Part shown: in pieces, positions 35,350 to 46,464 of the stretch
Layout: each line of letters begins with the position of its first letter
How positions within the stretch are numbered: the first letter of the stretch is position 1
Assembly (NCBI RefSeq): GCF_010183535.1
Contig: NC_071328.1
Span: 992,001-1,056,000 of the forward strand
From: Caenorhabditis remanei
Taxonomy: Eukaryota; Nematoda; Chromadorea; Rhabditida; Rhabditidae
Length of the DNA stretch: 64,000 bases
Reading direction: 5' to 3'
Notes under the pieces: model-generated
Database searches by the model: none
Told to the model about the DNA's origin: nothing
Seen by the model: only the letters and a program-made list of their open reading frames with translations
Program-made: the position numbers and the translations under genes

Positions 35350-35620
35350 GGCCACCAACAAAAAATGGGTTTTAAGGCTTAAAATAGCTATTTACGGTTA
35401 CCTTCCAAAAATCAAAAAAGGCGGACTTCGATTTCTTATTTTAGGATTGAGGCCCCGCCCCCTAAACAGTAAGGTCAAACTTTTGTAGAGTACAGGGCAG
35501 TTTGAGGGGTCTAAAGTGTCACGGCTACGGTTTTAAGGTTTTGGGGGGCGGAGCCTAAAGGTTCTTGAAAAAAATCAAATTTTTTGGTGGCCGAGTTTTT
35601 GCTAGCCTCCCAAAAAACTT
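35350..35620. repeat. Short inverted repeat around CCCCGCCCC / GGGGGCGGAGCC
   Basis: AAAATGG-CCTTAAAA-type arms and GAGGCCCCGCCCCCTAAA near 35450, inverted with TTTTGGGGGGCGGAGCCT near 35537. Lies upstream of the CUB-gene start at 35114. A related pair, AAGCTCCGCCCCCAAAACAAG and CTTGTTTTGGGGCGGAGCTT, flanks about 30182-30265. Confidence 0.55.
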
Positions 35621-35924
35621 AAATGTAAATTTACAAAGAATTTTGTGTGGATTTACGGAGATATGATCTGATAGGACTATTGTCAATTTGAAATTTAAAC
35701 ATAAAACTCAAAAATTGCGATTTTGAGTATTTTGATGTAGCAAATGCGCTCCGCTGTGAAATTTGGTTGTGCTTTTGGAGCGTACTTGCATTATCAATAA
35801 CTTTAAGTGTTTTCTGTTTTTTAATTATCAAACTTGATTTAAAAAGCTTTAAAAAACTAAAATTAGCAACAAAAAAACAAAAAAACTTAAAATTTTTTGG
35901 AATTAAAAAAATTATTTTCAAAGA

Positions 35925-36280
35925 AAATGATTATTTTTGAGAGCCCGTCACGGTATCCTATGTGGTCCAAATTTTTCAAAATTATATTTTTCTTGTAGAT
36001 CAAACCAAGCTCTATATTTTTGTAGTTGACAACTTTTTGATAGCTCCGCCCACTTACGAGATATGCGCCTTTAAAGATAGCATACTTCCAGAGTGCGCGC
36101 GAGGGAGAGAGGGGTAGGAGACGCAGAGAAGCGATACTTTGAAGGCGCATATCACAAAAGTGGGGGGAGCAATCAAAAAGTTGTCAACTACAAAAATGGA
36201 GATCTAGAATTAATCTATCAGAAAATATAAAATTCAAAAAATATGAACAAAAAATGAAGTCGTGACGGGATCTCAAAAAT
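35925..36280. repeat. Inverted-repeat element with GAGA(T/G)CCCGTCAC ends
   Basis: Left end TTTTTGAGAGCCCGTCACGG (about 35934), right end GTCGTGACGGGATCTCAAAA (about 36257). The inner arms GACAACTTTTTGATAGCTCC and AAAGGCGCATATCACAAAAG are inverted. It contains GAGACGCAGAGAAGCG. Non-coding, 5' of the CUB gene. Confidence 0.75.
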
Positions 36281-36289
36281 TGCAAAAAA

Positions 36290-39000
36290 TCAACAAAAAA
36301 AATTAACAAAAAATCCTAGAAAGCAAAGATTTTCACTTTTTCACTATCTTTTTACCATTAATTAAAGCAAGAGCAAATGCGCTATATTGCTAATTTTGAA
36401 TATAAAAATATTGTTATCAATAGAGCGCACTTTCATTTTTATCTCAGCTATAATATAAAAGTCAGATTTTCAAGATTTTCACAAAAAAAGGGGAAAAAGT
36501 GTAAAAACACATAAAAACGCAAACATTTTTATGAGATATCTATTGAAGAAGGCAATAAAACAAAAAGAGAAAACGAACACATTCTCTGATCATCTCTCCC
36601 ATCTCTCAAATAAGTCAGCTGTCAAAAAACAGCAAAAAAAAGAAAGAAAAGATATCTATGTGACAAAATTTTTCCCCCTTTTTTCTTTTTCTCGTATTTA
36701 TGTGTAGTAGCTACGATGATGATTTTGATAGAGAACACTACGAGATGGATGGAGAAGTACTCTTTTTCTTTTGAAATGATGGGGAAGAGTGGAGGAGTGG
36801 AAAAGGGGGGGGGGGGACAAGTGTCATAAGGGCTCAAATGTTGCAAGAAGCGGGTGGAGAAATGGGGGAAGAAGTACAAGAAAATGATGGGAGTAGGGGG
36901 ATTAGTACGTATGGAATAATGGGGTGGCCTAGGAACCCAAAATCGGGGAAAAGTCAGGCCAAGGAGGAGAGAAGCTACAGTACGATAAGCAATCTTCATT
37001 TGAAAATGACCCACTTTGAAAGGGTGCTACGGTATTGCTGATTGTTCCACAAAGTAAATTATGTATACACCACACAGAACAAAGCCAGAGCTCCATTTTT
37101 GTAGTTGACAACTTTTTTGTACGGACACTCCCTTATGGTCATTTTAAGAAGACAGCTCAAAAATCGCACTATTTTGCACTGAAATGGGTCGGTTTGAGGG
37201 AAAAATTACTTTGTCGAGATGTAACTTACGGTACTGTAAATAAGTTAAACACAATATGTCTTTTTTCAAATGTCTTGACTTCAGAATATCTCGTAGCCTT
37301 ACTACCATGGCCTACACCATGGCCACCATGCCGATACACGTCAGGAAGATAATGACTTGTCAGAGGGTCTAAACTTTGACCCCGTTTTTCTCGAATACCA
37401 GGCCTCGAGGGCAAAAACTGAATATATATTTGGAATCGGCGTTTTTTCTGCTTTCCAATGATATTTGTCACGCCCCATAACCCCACACTGGCTCGAGTGC
37501 CTTCCCTAGTTAGCCTCACAGTTGGTGGCCTAGAAATCCAAAGTTCGAGAAAACTAGTCCCCGGTTCCCCAAAAGTTTTTCAGACTGTACAGGATTGCAA
37601 GTTATTTGAAAAAAAAAACATTTTAACGTAAATTTTTATACCAAAACCAACCACAGATTTTTGGAATTGCCGTAAACTCAACAGTCTGGGAGCCTATTTT
37701 TCTTCATATTGGGTTTTCCAGACCACCAACCGAAAAACCACAGACTGGTAGTCAAATTGGCGGTCTGGAAACCAAAAACGCTCAGAACTTACCAAAATGA
37801 TCAAGGTAGCGCGAATTCACGTTATTTACATTACCGTTAGAACCCAAAATTTGAGAAATCTAGTCAAAAACTAACAAACTTACAATTTGGATTTCTAGGT
37901 CAACCATCCGAGAGAACTTGGTCTAGGAAACCCCAAAAAAAGAGAAACACAATTTTTCGGTAAGCTAGCCCCCCTAGCTTCCAGTTAGCCTAGAAACTCC
38001 CAATTTAGAATTCTAGGTCATGGCCTGGCTCCCCAAAATTTGGATTTCTAGGTCACCAATCATACTTTTCCTCCTCCCAACAAAAAAAGTGTTCAGAAGT
38101 CAAAAGTCACTCACTCATCCTTCTTCAAAAAAAAAGTGAAGATGTGAAAAAGTGATATAGTGGTTGCCGAATGGACCTCGACACTTTTTCTCTCCTCACA
38201 ACAAAAAAAAACAAGAAGACGTCCTCCTCCTCAAAAAAAGAGAAGTGCTAAAAATGACGACCCACACCCGCTATGGCTGTGTGCGTATGCTTCTGTGCGA
38301 CACGACGTCTTCAAAATAGGCTCCGCCCCCTTTCCTGGGAACTTTGAAGAAGAGAAGGAGGCCTTTCTAATGGGGGGGGGGGGGGGATGTCTTAAGTTGA
38401 GCGAGAGAGAGAAAAAGAGTGTGGGGTGGTGAGAGACGCAGAGAAATTGAAAAGCGGGACGCCTTTTCAATGAATTAGTAGTGCACACACTTTTCTTTTT
38501 TGTGAACATTCGAAAATTTTCAAGTGGTCATGGCCTAGGAACACAAATTCTTGAGTTGGTGGCCTAGAAACCCCGAAAATTGGGATTCTAGGTCACCGAG
38601 CCAGCAACTCAGAACTATTTAAGTTTTACGGGTTAAAATTTTTTGACACCGTTTTCATTTTGGTACCCCGTTGTACCTTTACAAAAATGATGGACTAGGT
38701 TTCTTCTAGGCCATCAATTTCAAAAATTGCGGTTTTTAAACGTAAAAAAACTTGAAAAACTGTGAAAATTGAAGTTTTGGGGTTTTTAGGGTCAGCCAAT
38801 CCCAATAATACACAACTGGACGGGTTTTGAGACAGACGGACATCCGGATACACAGACCGACAGAAAGACAGATTATTCTGTAACCATACATTCCAGTCAT
38901 AATAACTAAAAACTGGAAAAATAGGCGAATCAAAAAATTTCAAAAAAATTAAAGTTTTTTTGAAAAATCCCAAATTTTGACGATGTATCATAGCCTAATG
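36290..39000. other. Gene-free stretch with two long G tracts
   Basis: No splice-consistent gene. Contains a G12 run (36805-36816) and a G15 run (38372-38386), patches of GGTGGCCTAGAAACCC-type sequence, and an element at about 36995-37090 (CAAAG-AAATTATGTATACAC) that resembles 44050-44110. The ORF at 36622-37014 (minus) is a purine-tract shadow. Confidence 0.5.
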
Positions 39001-39245
39001 AATTGCGCAATTTTTATAAATTTATATTTTTCTGGTAGGTAAAGTCTAGATCTTCATTTTTGTAGTTGACAACTTTTTGATAGCTCCCCCCACTTTTGAG
39101 ATATGCGCCTTTAAAAGTGTGCTTCTCTGTAACCACCGCCACTAAGTTGCCACCTTTAAAGGCGCATATCTCAAAAGTGGGCGGAGTTATCAAAAAGTTG
39201 TCAATTACAAAAATGAAGGTCTAGATCTAATCTACCACATGAATA
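39000..39245. repeat. Compact inverted-repeat element, GGCGCATATCTCAAAA family
   Basis: GACAACTTTTTGATAGCTCC at about 39068, then TTTGAGATATGCGCCTTTAA, and after a short loop the inverted AAAGGCGCATATCTCAAAAG and GTTATCAAAAAGTTGTCAA. The loop is only about 45 bp, so this is the shortest copy seen. Confidence 0.75.
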
Positions 39246-39305
39246 TAAATAAGACTATTAAAAAATTGCAGGTTTCTGAAAAAATTTCAGAAAAGTTTTC
39301 AGTTT

Positions 39306-39590
39306 TTTCCTCCACGTAGACGCAAACCACCTGCGCCATTCGAACACGTTTTTAAAGTGTCGCCGCAGTTTATTACAAACGTGATAGGATTTGGAGGAGG
39401 CGAGAGGGCAAAATGCAGCAAATCAATAGTAAAAATGGTCAATTTTCAGATGGCAATTTCAGACACTTACAGGTCACGGAAGCAACTTTTGAAAGTTGAT
39501 TTCTAGGTTTTGAAACATCCTCTTTCGAACTGTATAGGTCGTTTTCGCTGGCATTAAGGACCACTTAAAAGGTTCCCTTGTAAGTAAACT
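39306..39590 (-). mobile_element. Single-arm copy of the tRNA-like palindromic element
   Basis: Matches the right arm of the 32176-33025 palindrome from the tRNA-like unit (CGTAGACGCAAACCACCTGC, complement of the A-box part) through AAACGTGATAGGATTTGGAG to TTAAAAGGTTCCCTTG. The other arm and the B-box half are missing. It shows that the arm can exist alone. Confidence 0.75.
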
Positions 39591-40084
39591 AAATAAACTA
39601 AATAAGTACAGTAACCCCAAGCTATATATAAAAACTCAAAAAGTGTCAAAAATATGGAACGAAACCCAAATTTAATCATTTTCCATAAGCCATCCCCTCC
39701 ATTCCCTCCCGTCCAAATTAGTTTAGTGTCAAAAAAGAGGCGTTGAATAGAGGGATCATGAATGTTGACGGCTTTTGGGTACCCCCGGAAGGAAAAAAAG
39801 AGACTTCAGAAGACTTATGACACTCTACTAGTAGTTGTAGTTGTAGATGTCAAGAGGGGGGTACTCTGATAAATAAGTACGTGGGAAAAATTGAAAATAC
39901 TTGTCGTAGTAGTAGTAGTAAAAAGTGGCTTAGAAGAAGTTGAGGGGGGGACTCGAGAAGTGAGAAAAGGGATAATTGCATACTTTCGACTTTTCTGGAG
40001 GAGAGCTTTGGTGGTGCCAAAAAAACGGGCGGCACGTAGTTAAAAGTGGTGAGAACGACGGGATTTACAGGGAACCCGATAGCG

Positions 40085-43000
40085 CAAAAAAATTAGGCAC
40101 TGTAAAAATGTCAGTGTAGCTTTTGTGTTTTGGTCACTGTCTTGTCTCAATTTCGCTGAGCATCGGCTTTTGATACGGAGCTAACATGTGACAAGTCAGT
40201 TTGGCTTGGCTGGTCACAAACTGTGAAAAAACACGTTGCAAGACTCCGTATCGAAAGTTGACGCTCAGTGAAATTGAGGCAAGGCAGTAACCAGGGGTTC
40301 AAAAATCCGGGGTTGTGAAAAACTGTTTTGCCTCAATTTCGCTGAGCATCAACTTTCGATACGGAGCTAAATCGTGACTAGAATTCACTCAAATTGACTT
40401 GACGTGTTAGCTCAGTATCGAAAGTCGGTGCTCAGCAAAGTTTAGATGACAGTAACCAGGGGCTACAATGACATTTTTACACTGTCCATTTTTCAATGTT
40501 ACATTGCCTAAAATTCAAATCAAAATTGAAAAAATCCGCGGTTTTGAAACGCCTTGGAGCCATATCATACGGTTTTTTGTAGATTTACGGTATCTTGCGT
40601 CAATTTACGAGAAACCGTATCCTTTTGGATTTTCCGATTTGTGTCGATTTACGGAGCAGTCAGTGTGGATTTACAAAAGAACGGTTTTCCGTCGAGCAAC
40701 GACGAAATAATGTGGGTTTACGAGATCTTGGTTTTCAGAAGTTATAAATTCGTGTAGATTTACGGAGCTTGTGTGGATTTACAAAAAACAGCTCGGCTAA
40801 AAAAGCTATAGATAGTTATGTGGATTTACGGCACAGCACTTGTCGATTTACGGGTAAATGACATTGACAACTTCTTGTGTAGATTTACGCGAGCAATGTG
40901 AAATTACAGGAAATTCAGAATCGTCTCAGTTCGAAATAGCTACAGTAAACTCAGTGTCAATTAACTGAGCTTCCGCTGTTTTCAAGTTAAAATGACTCGT
41001 GTCGATTTACTATACTTATGTGGATTTACAAAATAGGCTGTGCCAATTTACGATAGCTCAGTTCCCAAGTTACGATGAGTTGTGTGGATTTACAAGCTTT
41101 TCTTGCTTCTCGGAAGCTTTATTTTCCACTTGTGTAGATTTACGGAAGATTAGTGACGATTTACGAGAGTTCAGGATGTTGAGTTACATATAGTCATGTG
41201 GATTTTTTACAGGGCTTGTGTTGATTTACCAAAATTCCGAGTTGTTTCAATTTTAAAAAATCATATTTTGTAGATTTACGGAGGGTCCGTGTCGATTTAC
41301 GAAGCTCGAAACTTTAAAATTTTTGATTTGCAACGAGGAAAATACACCCTTCTTACCTAGAATAGCCAAGTCCTAGCTCCGTATCGAAAGCCGGTGCTCA
41401 GCGAAATTGGGACAATACATAAAAACTACACTGACAATTTTACACTGACCATTTTGAAAATTGAAAATCCGCAATCCGGATGCACAAACACACCGATATC
41501 TCTCAGTTTTCATTTTTTATGTAGTTTACACTTAAAAATGTCAAAAAACGGGTTCATAAATAAGAAAAAAGTGGAAAAAACGTTAAATTATTCAAGCCTT
41601 CATCTCGAAACTCTCTCGTTTCTCCACACTCTCTCGCTCCTCCAATCCCCTCATCAACCCCTCTCCGGACTTGGCGATGAGTGTGAAAAACGCGAAACCC
41701 AACAGGATGATTGCCACTGAAACATTATTCTGGAAAGAGAAAAAGAAGAAAGGGTGTACCTGCAATCGAAATGAGTGGCCACGAGGGATTAGTGAGCAGA
41801 AAACCAATCAGGGAGGCCAATTCCAACACGTAAATGAGGCCGGCGATGACTTGTCGATGGAGATGCGAGCCGAGGAATGAGCCAATTGGTGCTGCAAAGA
41901 TAATGGGTATAGTTGAAGGAGGAAGGGGACAAATTGGTGGTGGCGGTTGGTAAATCGACACTGACTCTCCGTAAATCGACACAAATCGGAAATCAACACA
42001 AGCCCTGTAAATCCACATAACTCAAAAACTCTAACTCTCGTAAATCGCCACTAATCATCCCGTAAATCCGCACAATTTGTGAATCGAGCTATCGTAAATC
42101 GACACAGCTCCATATTCCGTAAATCTACATAAATATAGTAAATCGACACGAGTCATTACCACCTAAAAACAACGGACGCTCAGTTAATCGACACTGAGTT
42201 TACTGTAGCTTTTTCAAACTGAGATGACTTTGAACTTCCTGTAATTTCACATTGCTCGCGTAAATCTACACAAGAAGGTGTCATTGTCATTATCGACACT
42301 GGTGTGCCGTAAATCGACATAACTATTTATAGCTTTATAGCCGAGCGGTTGTAAAACCACACTATTCTTCGTAAAACTACAAACTTGGTGTAACTTGTAA
42401 AAACTATATATCTCTCGTAAATCTCTTGTAGACTCTCGTAAATCAACACAAACCGTCTCAACTATGTTTTTGTAAATCCACACGGCTTGCTCCTCGTAAA
42501 TCAACACAAAAACGAGAAGCCTCGTAAATCGACGGCATGAAAAAACCTTCTTTTGTAAATCAACACTGATTCTCCGTAAATCGACACAAATCGGAAAATC
42601 CAAAACGAAACGGTCTTGTAAATCGACACAAGATAGGTAAACCAAAACAAATGTAGGACATGGCTCCAAAACGTTTCGAAACCGCGGATTTTCAATTTTC
42701 ATATGAATTTTAGGCAGTGTAACTTTGAAAAAATGTCAGTGTAACTTTTCACTGTTTTTTTCTGAATTTCGCTGAGCACCGACTTTCGATACTGAACTAA
42801 CAAGTGGCTAGACAAATTTACTTGGTTAGTCACAACCTGTGAAAAACAAATTGCAAGGCTCTGTATCGAAAGTCGGTGCTCAGCGAAATTGAGCAAAAAA
42901 ACAGTGAAAAGCTACACTGACATTTTTACACTGACAATTTTTCAAAGTTACACTGCCTGAAAATTCAAATGAAAATTGAAAATCCGCGGTTTTGAAACGC

Positions 43001-43205
43001 CTTGGAGCCATTTGTAGATTTACGTATCTTGCGTCATACAAGAATACGGTTTTTTCGAGCAACCGATTGTGTTGATTTACGAGGTTTTGCGTTTTTGTGC
43101 GGATTTACGGAGCAGTCATGTGGGTTTAAGAGATATTGCTTTTCGGATGTTTCCCACTTTGTGTAGATTTACGAGAGTCAGTGTAGATTTACAAGGCTCT
43201 ATTTG
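40085..43205. repeat. GTAAATCGACACA repeat complex in three inverted blocks
   Basis: Blocks at about 40085-41450 (+ orientation, TGTCGATTTACGG), 41940-42780 (opposite orientation, CCGTAAATCGACACA) and 42780-43205 (+ again). Each carries dozens of imperfect 13-15-bp units, spaced 20-60 bp apart. Block borders share TCGAAAGTCGGTGCTCAGCG and TTTGAAACGCCTTGGAGCCA. The first block is downstream of the TSUP gene and the others lie in its intron 6, so the last two exons are bracketed by opposite copies. Non-coding. Confidence 0.75.
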
Positions 43206-45940
43206 TGAAAAATTTCCCTTTTTGTCGAAAATTCCAGTTTAGACTCCGCCCTCAAAACATAAAGGACACAATTTTTGAATACAAAGAGTTTGAGGCTTTT
43301 AATGTCTCCCAACTTTTGTTTTGCGGTATCTTTAGCTACGTATCGCTACCGAGTCGCTACTCACCCATTGTCGCTACCACCGGGATAGTCACCGCGAAGT
43401 ATTTCCATGCCGTCTCCGAAATATCGCCCATCATGACGCCACGATACCAAAACCCAAAAACCGATACGACTCCTGAAATTGTGAAATTGAAATTCATGGC
43501 CTAGAAAAATCTTAGGCCACCATTCAAAATTTACCTTTCAAAATCATCGTCGTCGGTGTGGCGGTCTTCTCACTAACCCTAAACAACAACGTCACTATCG
43601 AGAACATACAAATGTCTATTCCGCTCCCGGCGAACGCGTCAAAGACGCCCCCGACAATTCCTGTGAGAAAGAGAACAGCCGCCTTCCAGACGGAGAAACC
43701 GGGGATTTTTACGAAAGTCGGTCGCTTTTTTTGAGCGTTTAAAAGGCCTAAGGCAAATGCGAACGCCGTCCAGATCGAGACAAACATCATCTTTTTTTGA
43801 GCGCCAGTGAACAGGGGGTCGAACTGAAAAATTCTGGGAATTTCTGGCGTTTTGTAGAATTTTTTTGGAAAAACTTACATAATGAACACCAAAAATGAAG
43901 CCTGGAATCGCTCCTAGGATCCCAAATATCACTGCCATCGACTCAAACTTCACTTTCATAAAAACAACGCACACCAGGGAAGACATCATGCCTATAAAAT
44001 CGATGGCCGTGTAAATCCTAGGCCACCTACGTAGCAGAAAATGACCAGAGGGTGTTACGGTACCACTGATTGTCCTACAAAGTGAATAATGTGGAATCCA
44101 TACAGAACAAAGGTGATTTATCATGAAAATTCAAAAAAATCATTGAAATCCAGAAAATCATAAAATTTCGCCGTGTACTCCTCGTGAACAAGAGGATTTA
44201 TTGCAAAACTTAATGTTTTGAAGAAAATGTGAATTTGGGCTCTTTTTTCACAATTTTTTTTTCAGGTCTAGGGTTTCTAGAGATACTAGATGATTTATCG
44301 TGAAAATTCAAAAAAAATTGATCGATATGCTGAAAAATCATGAATTTAGCAGGATTTCTTGGAAAACTTAATGTTGGGCGGTTTTTTCCAGATATTTTCA
44401 AGCGGAATTTTGTGGAAATCGGTGTTTTACTTCGATTTTTGTCTTTTTTTTCAGATTTTTGCGATTTTTAACAATAAAACATCAAGAAACTTTTGATTTG
44501 TCAAAAAAAACATGAAAAAATTTTATAATTTTCAGGATTTCGACCATTTTTTTTTAAATTTTCGTGATAAATTACCTGTGTTCTGTATAGTTTACACCAG
44601 AGTTGCGCGGAAGTGACTTTTTCTAAAACGGAAGTCGGAAGTCGGAAGTTAAATTTTGAAAACGGAAGTCGGAAGTCGGAAGTGAAAAATGCCCGGAAGT
44701 CGGAAGTCGGAAGTCGGAAGTAAAATTTTGAAAACGGAAGTCGGAAGTCGGAAGTCGGAAGTGAAAAAATGCCCGGAAGTAGATTTTTTCGCAAAGATTT
44801 AAAAGCTCCCAAAGAAAATATCATGAAATTCGCGAAAGTCAGTGGAAAATTAGTTTTTGGCTGAAGAAAAGCCTATTTTCTGCCCTTTTAGACCATTTTT
44901 CCTTGTATTTCTGCAAAATATACTTTTCGGAAATTCCACTTTTATGAAATGACGGAAGTCGGAAGTAAACATCCGAAAACGAAAGTCGGAAGTCGGAAGT
45001 AAAATTTTCAAAACGGAAGTCGGAAGTCCCCGCAACTCTGGTTTACATATATTTTACTTTTTCAGAAATACCGTAACACAAAAGGTCAAATTGTATATCT
45101 TACTGCACGGTACTGTACTCACCTATCGACTGCCCCATTAGTGAGAAATCCCTGGCTATTGTGGGATCCAGGTGGAGGACTAGGGTCATTACAGGGAATG
45201 CTACTGCACCGGCGCCTTCTGCTGTCATCCCGGCTACCAGGGCTCCAAATATCATGGTGACCGGCATATGCCAGTAGGATTGGTAGAGGGGGAAGAAGTT
45301 GTAGCGGAACGCGGTGCACCACCAGAGGGTCTGGAAGAAATTGGAGGTGGAGTATGTTGGACTAGAAACCTTAAAATTTTGGATTCTAGGCCAATAAATA
45401 TGCCAAAACTCAATTAAAACCGATAAAAATGACCCAATCCTAAACTATTTCTTTCAAATTCTGCTAGAATTTTGCTTCCTACAGTAACCCATCCCACACT
45501 TACATGCACAAAACAGAAAGGTATCAGAACCGCAACAAACTTCCGGTACTTGATGAAAAAATAGTCAGCAATTGTGGGATTTGCAGGGAAATTATTGACC
45601 TTCTCAGCATGTTTCTCGTCGAGTTGTTGGCCTGAAACGATTTTTTTTCGAAACTTTTGAAGAGAAACGTGAGTAAGAAACGTAAGTAACCACGCTCTAT
45701 TGCAAAAATTGGAGATTACACATGTATTCACTGCGTAGCGACTCATAACTCTGCATTTTAAGAAGCATTTACCGCAAAAACCGTAAAATGACAAAAAATG
45801 ATTCAACAACCGCGCTCTACCGCAAAATTGCGATGATTCTAGCTAAGCAGACTGCGTAGCGACTCACCTTCCAACAAATACTTCTTACACCACCGCAGTA
45901 TCCTTCCGCCATCATCATCACTGGTTTTTTCTTTGTTCAT
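41592..45940 (-). CDS. TauE/SafE (TSUP) family multi-pass membrane protein
   Basis: Eight minus-strand exons join in phase to 391 aa: 45940-45868, 45631-45504, 45330-45123, 43991-43879, 43823-43535, 43472-43365, 41891-41760 and 41716-41592. Family signatures are MIFGALVAGMTAEGAGAVAF in the first half and GGVFDAFAGSGIDICMFS in the second. These are the paired glycine-rich repeats of TauE/SafE anion transporters, linked to sulfite or organosulfonate export in bacteria. About eight membrane segments can be placed, including VFMKVKFESMAVIFGIL and IYVLELASLIGFLL, and the tail is charged (EERESVEKRESFEMKA). Upstream frames end before the ATG at 45940, which fixes the start. The substrate in animals is not established. 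Introns 3 and 6 hold tandem repeats. All eight exons are intact. Confidence 0.87.
44620..45035. repeat. CGGAAGT heptamer repeats in TSUP intron 3
   Basis: Runs of CGGAAGTCGGAAGTCGGAAG occur at about 44628-44780 and 44951-45030, broken by TAAATTTTGAAAA spacers. Open frames reading TSDFRLP on the minus strand are produced by the repeat and were not called. Confidence 0.85.
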
Positions 45941-46464
45941 TATTATTTTTTTATTTAAAACTTTTAGCTAACGGAATAAATCAGATTACAGAGACAACAA
46001 TAAATAAATAAAAAAACAAAACAATCCAATTAATAGGAGATTTTCGATGAAGGGGGGAACGGGTTATGTGGGGAAAAGCAGGGGGGAAATGATGATATAT
46101 ATAAAAGAAGGGAGACTAGAGAACAATTGTCATCATTTATATATATATATTAGGAAAAAGGAGACGCAACTTGATCATTTGATCTATGGTTTTGGGCGGA
46201 AAACACGTAAAAAATGGCTGAAAATTGTATAGTGGAACGTCTTCTCGGTGTTTACAGACATCAAATTGCGTATTTTTTTTTTTCGAAAAAGAGATCGACA
46301 AACGGTAAAACGCATCAGATTTTACGCACATTAATCTATTTTTCAGCTAATTTACAGAGAAATTAAAAAGTATTAACTGAGAAATTTCAGTTTGAAGTTT
46401 TTGAATGCACATCAATATATTGATTCAGGCTAAAACAGAAAATACTTTTAAATATTCCAATTTA

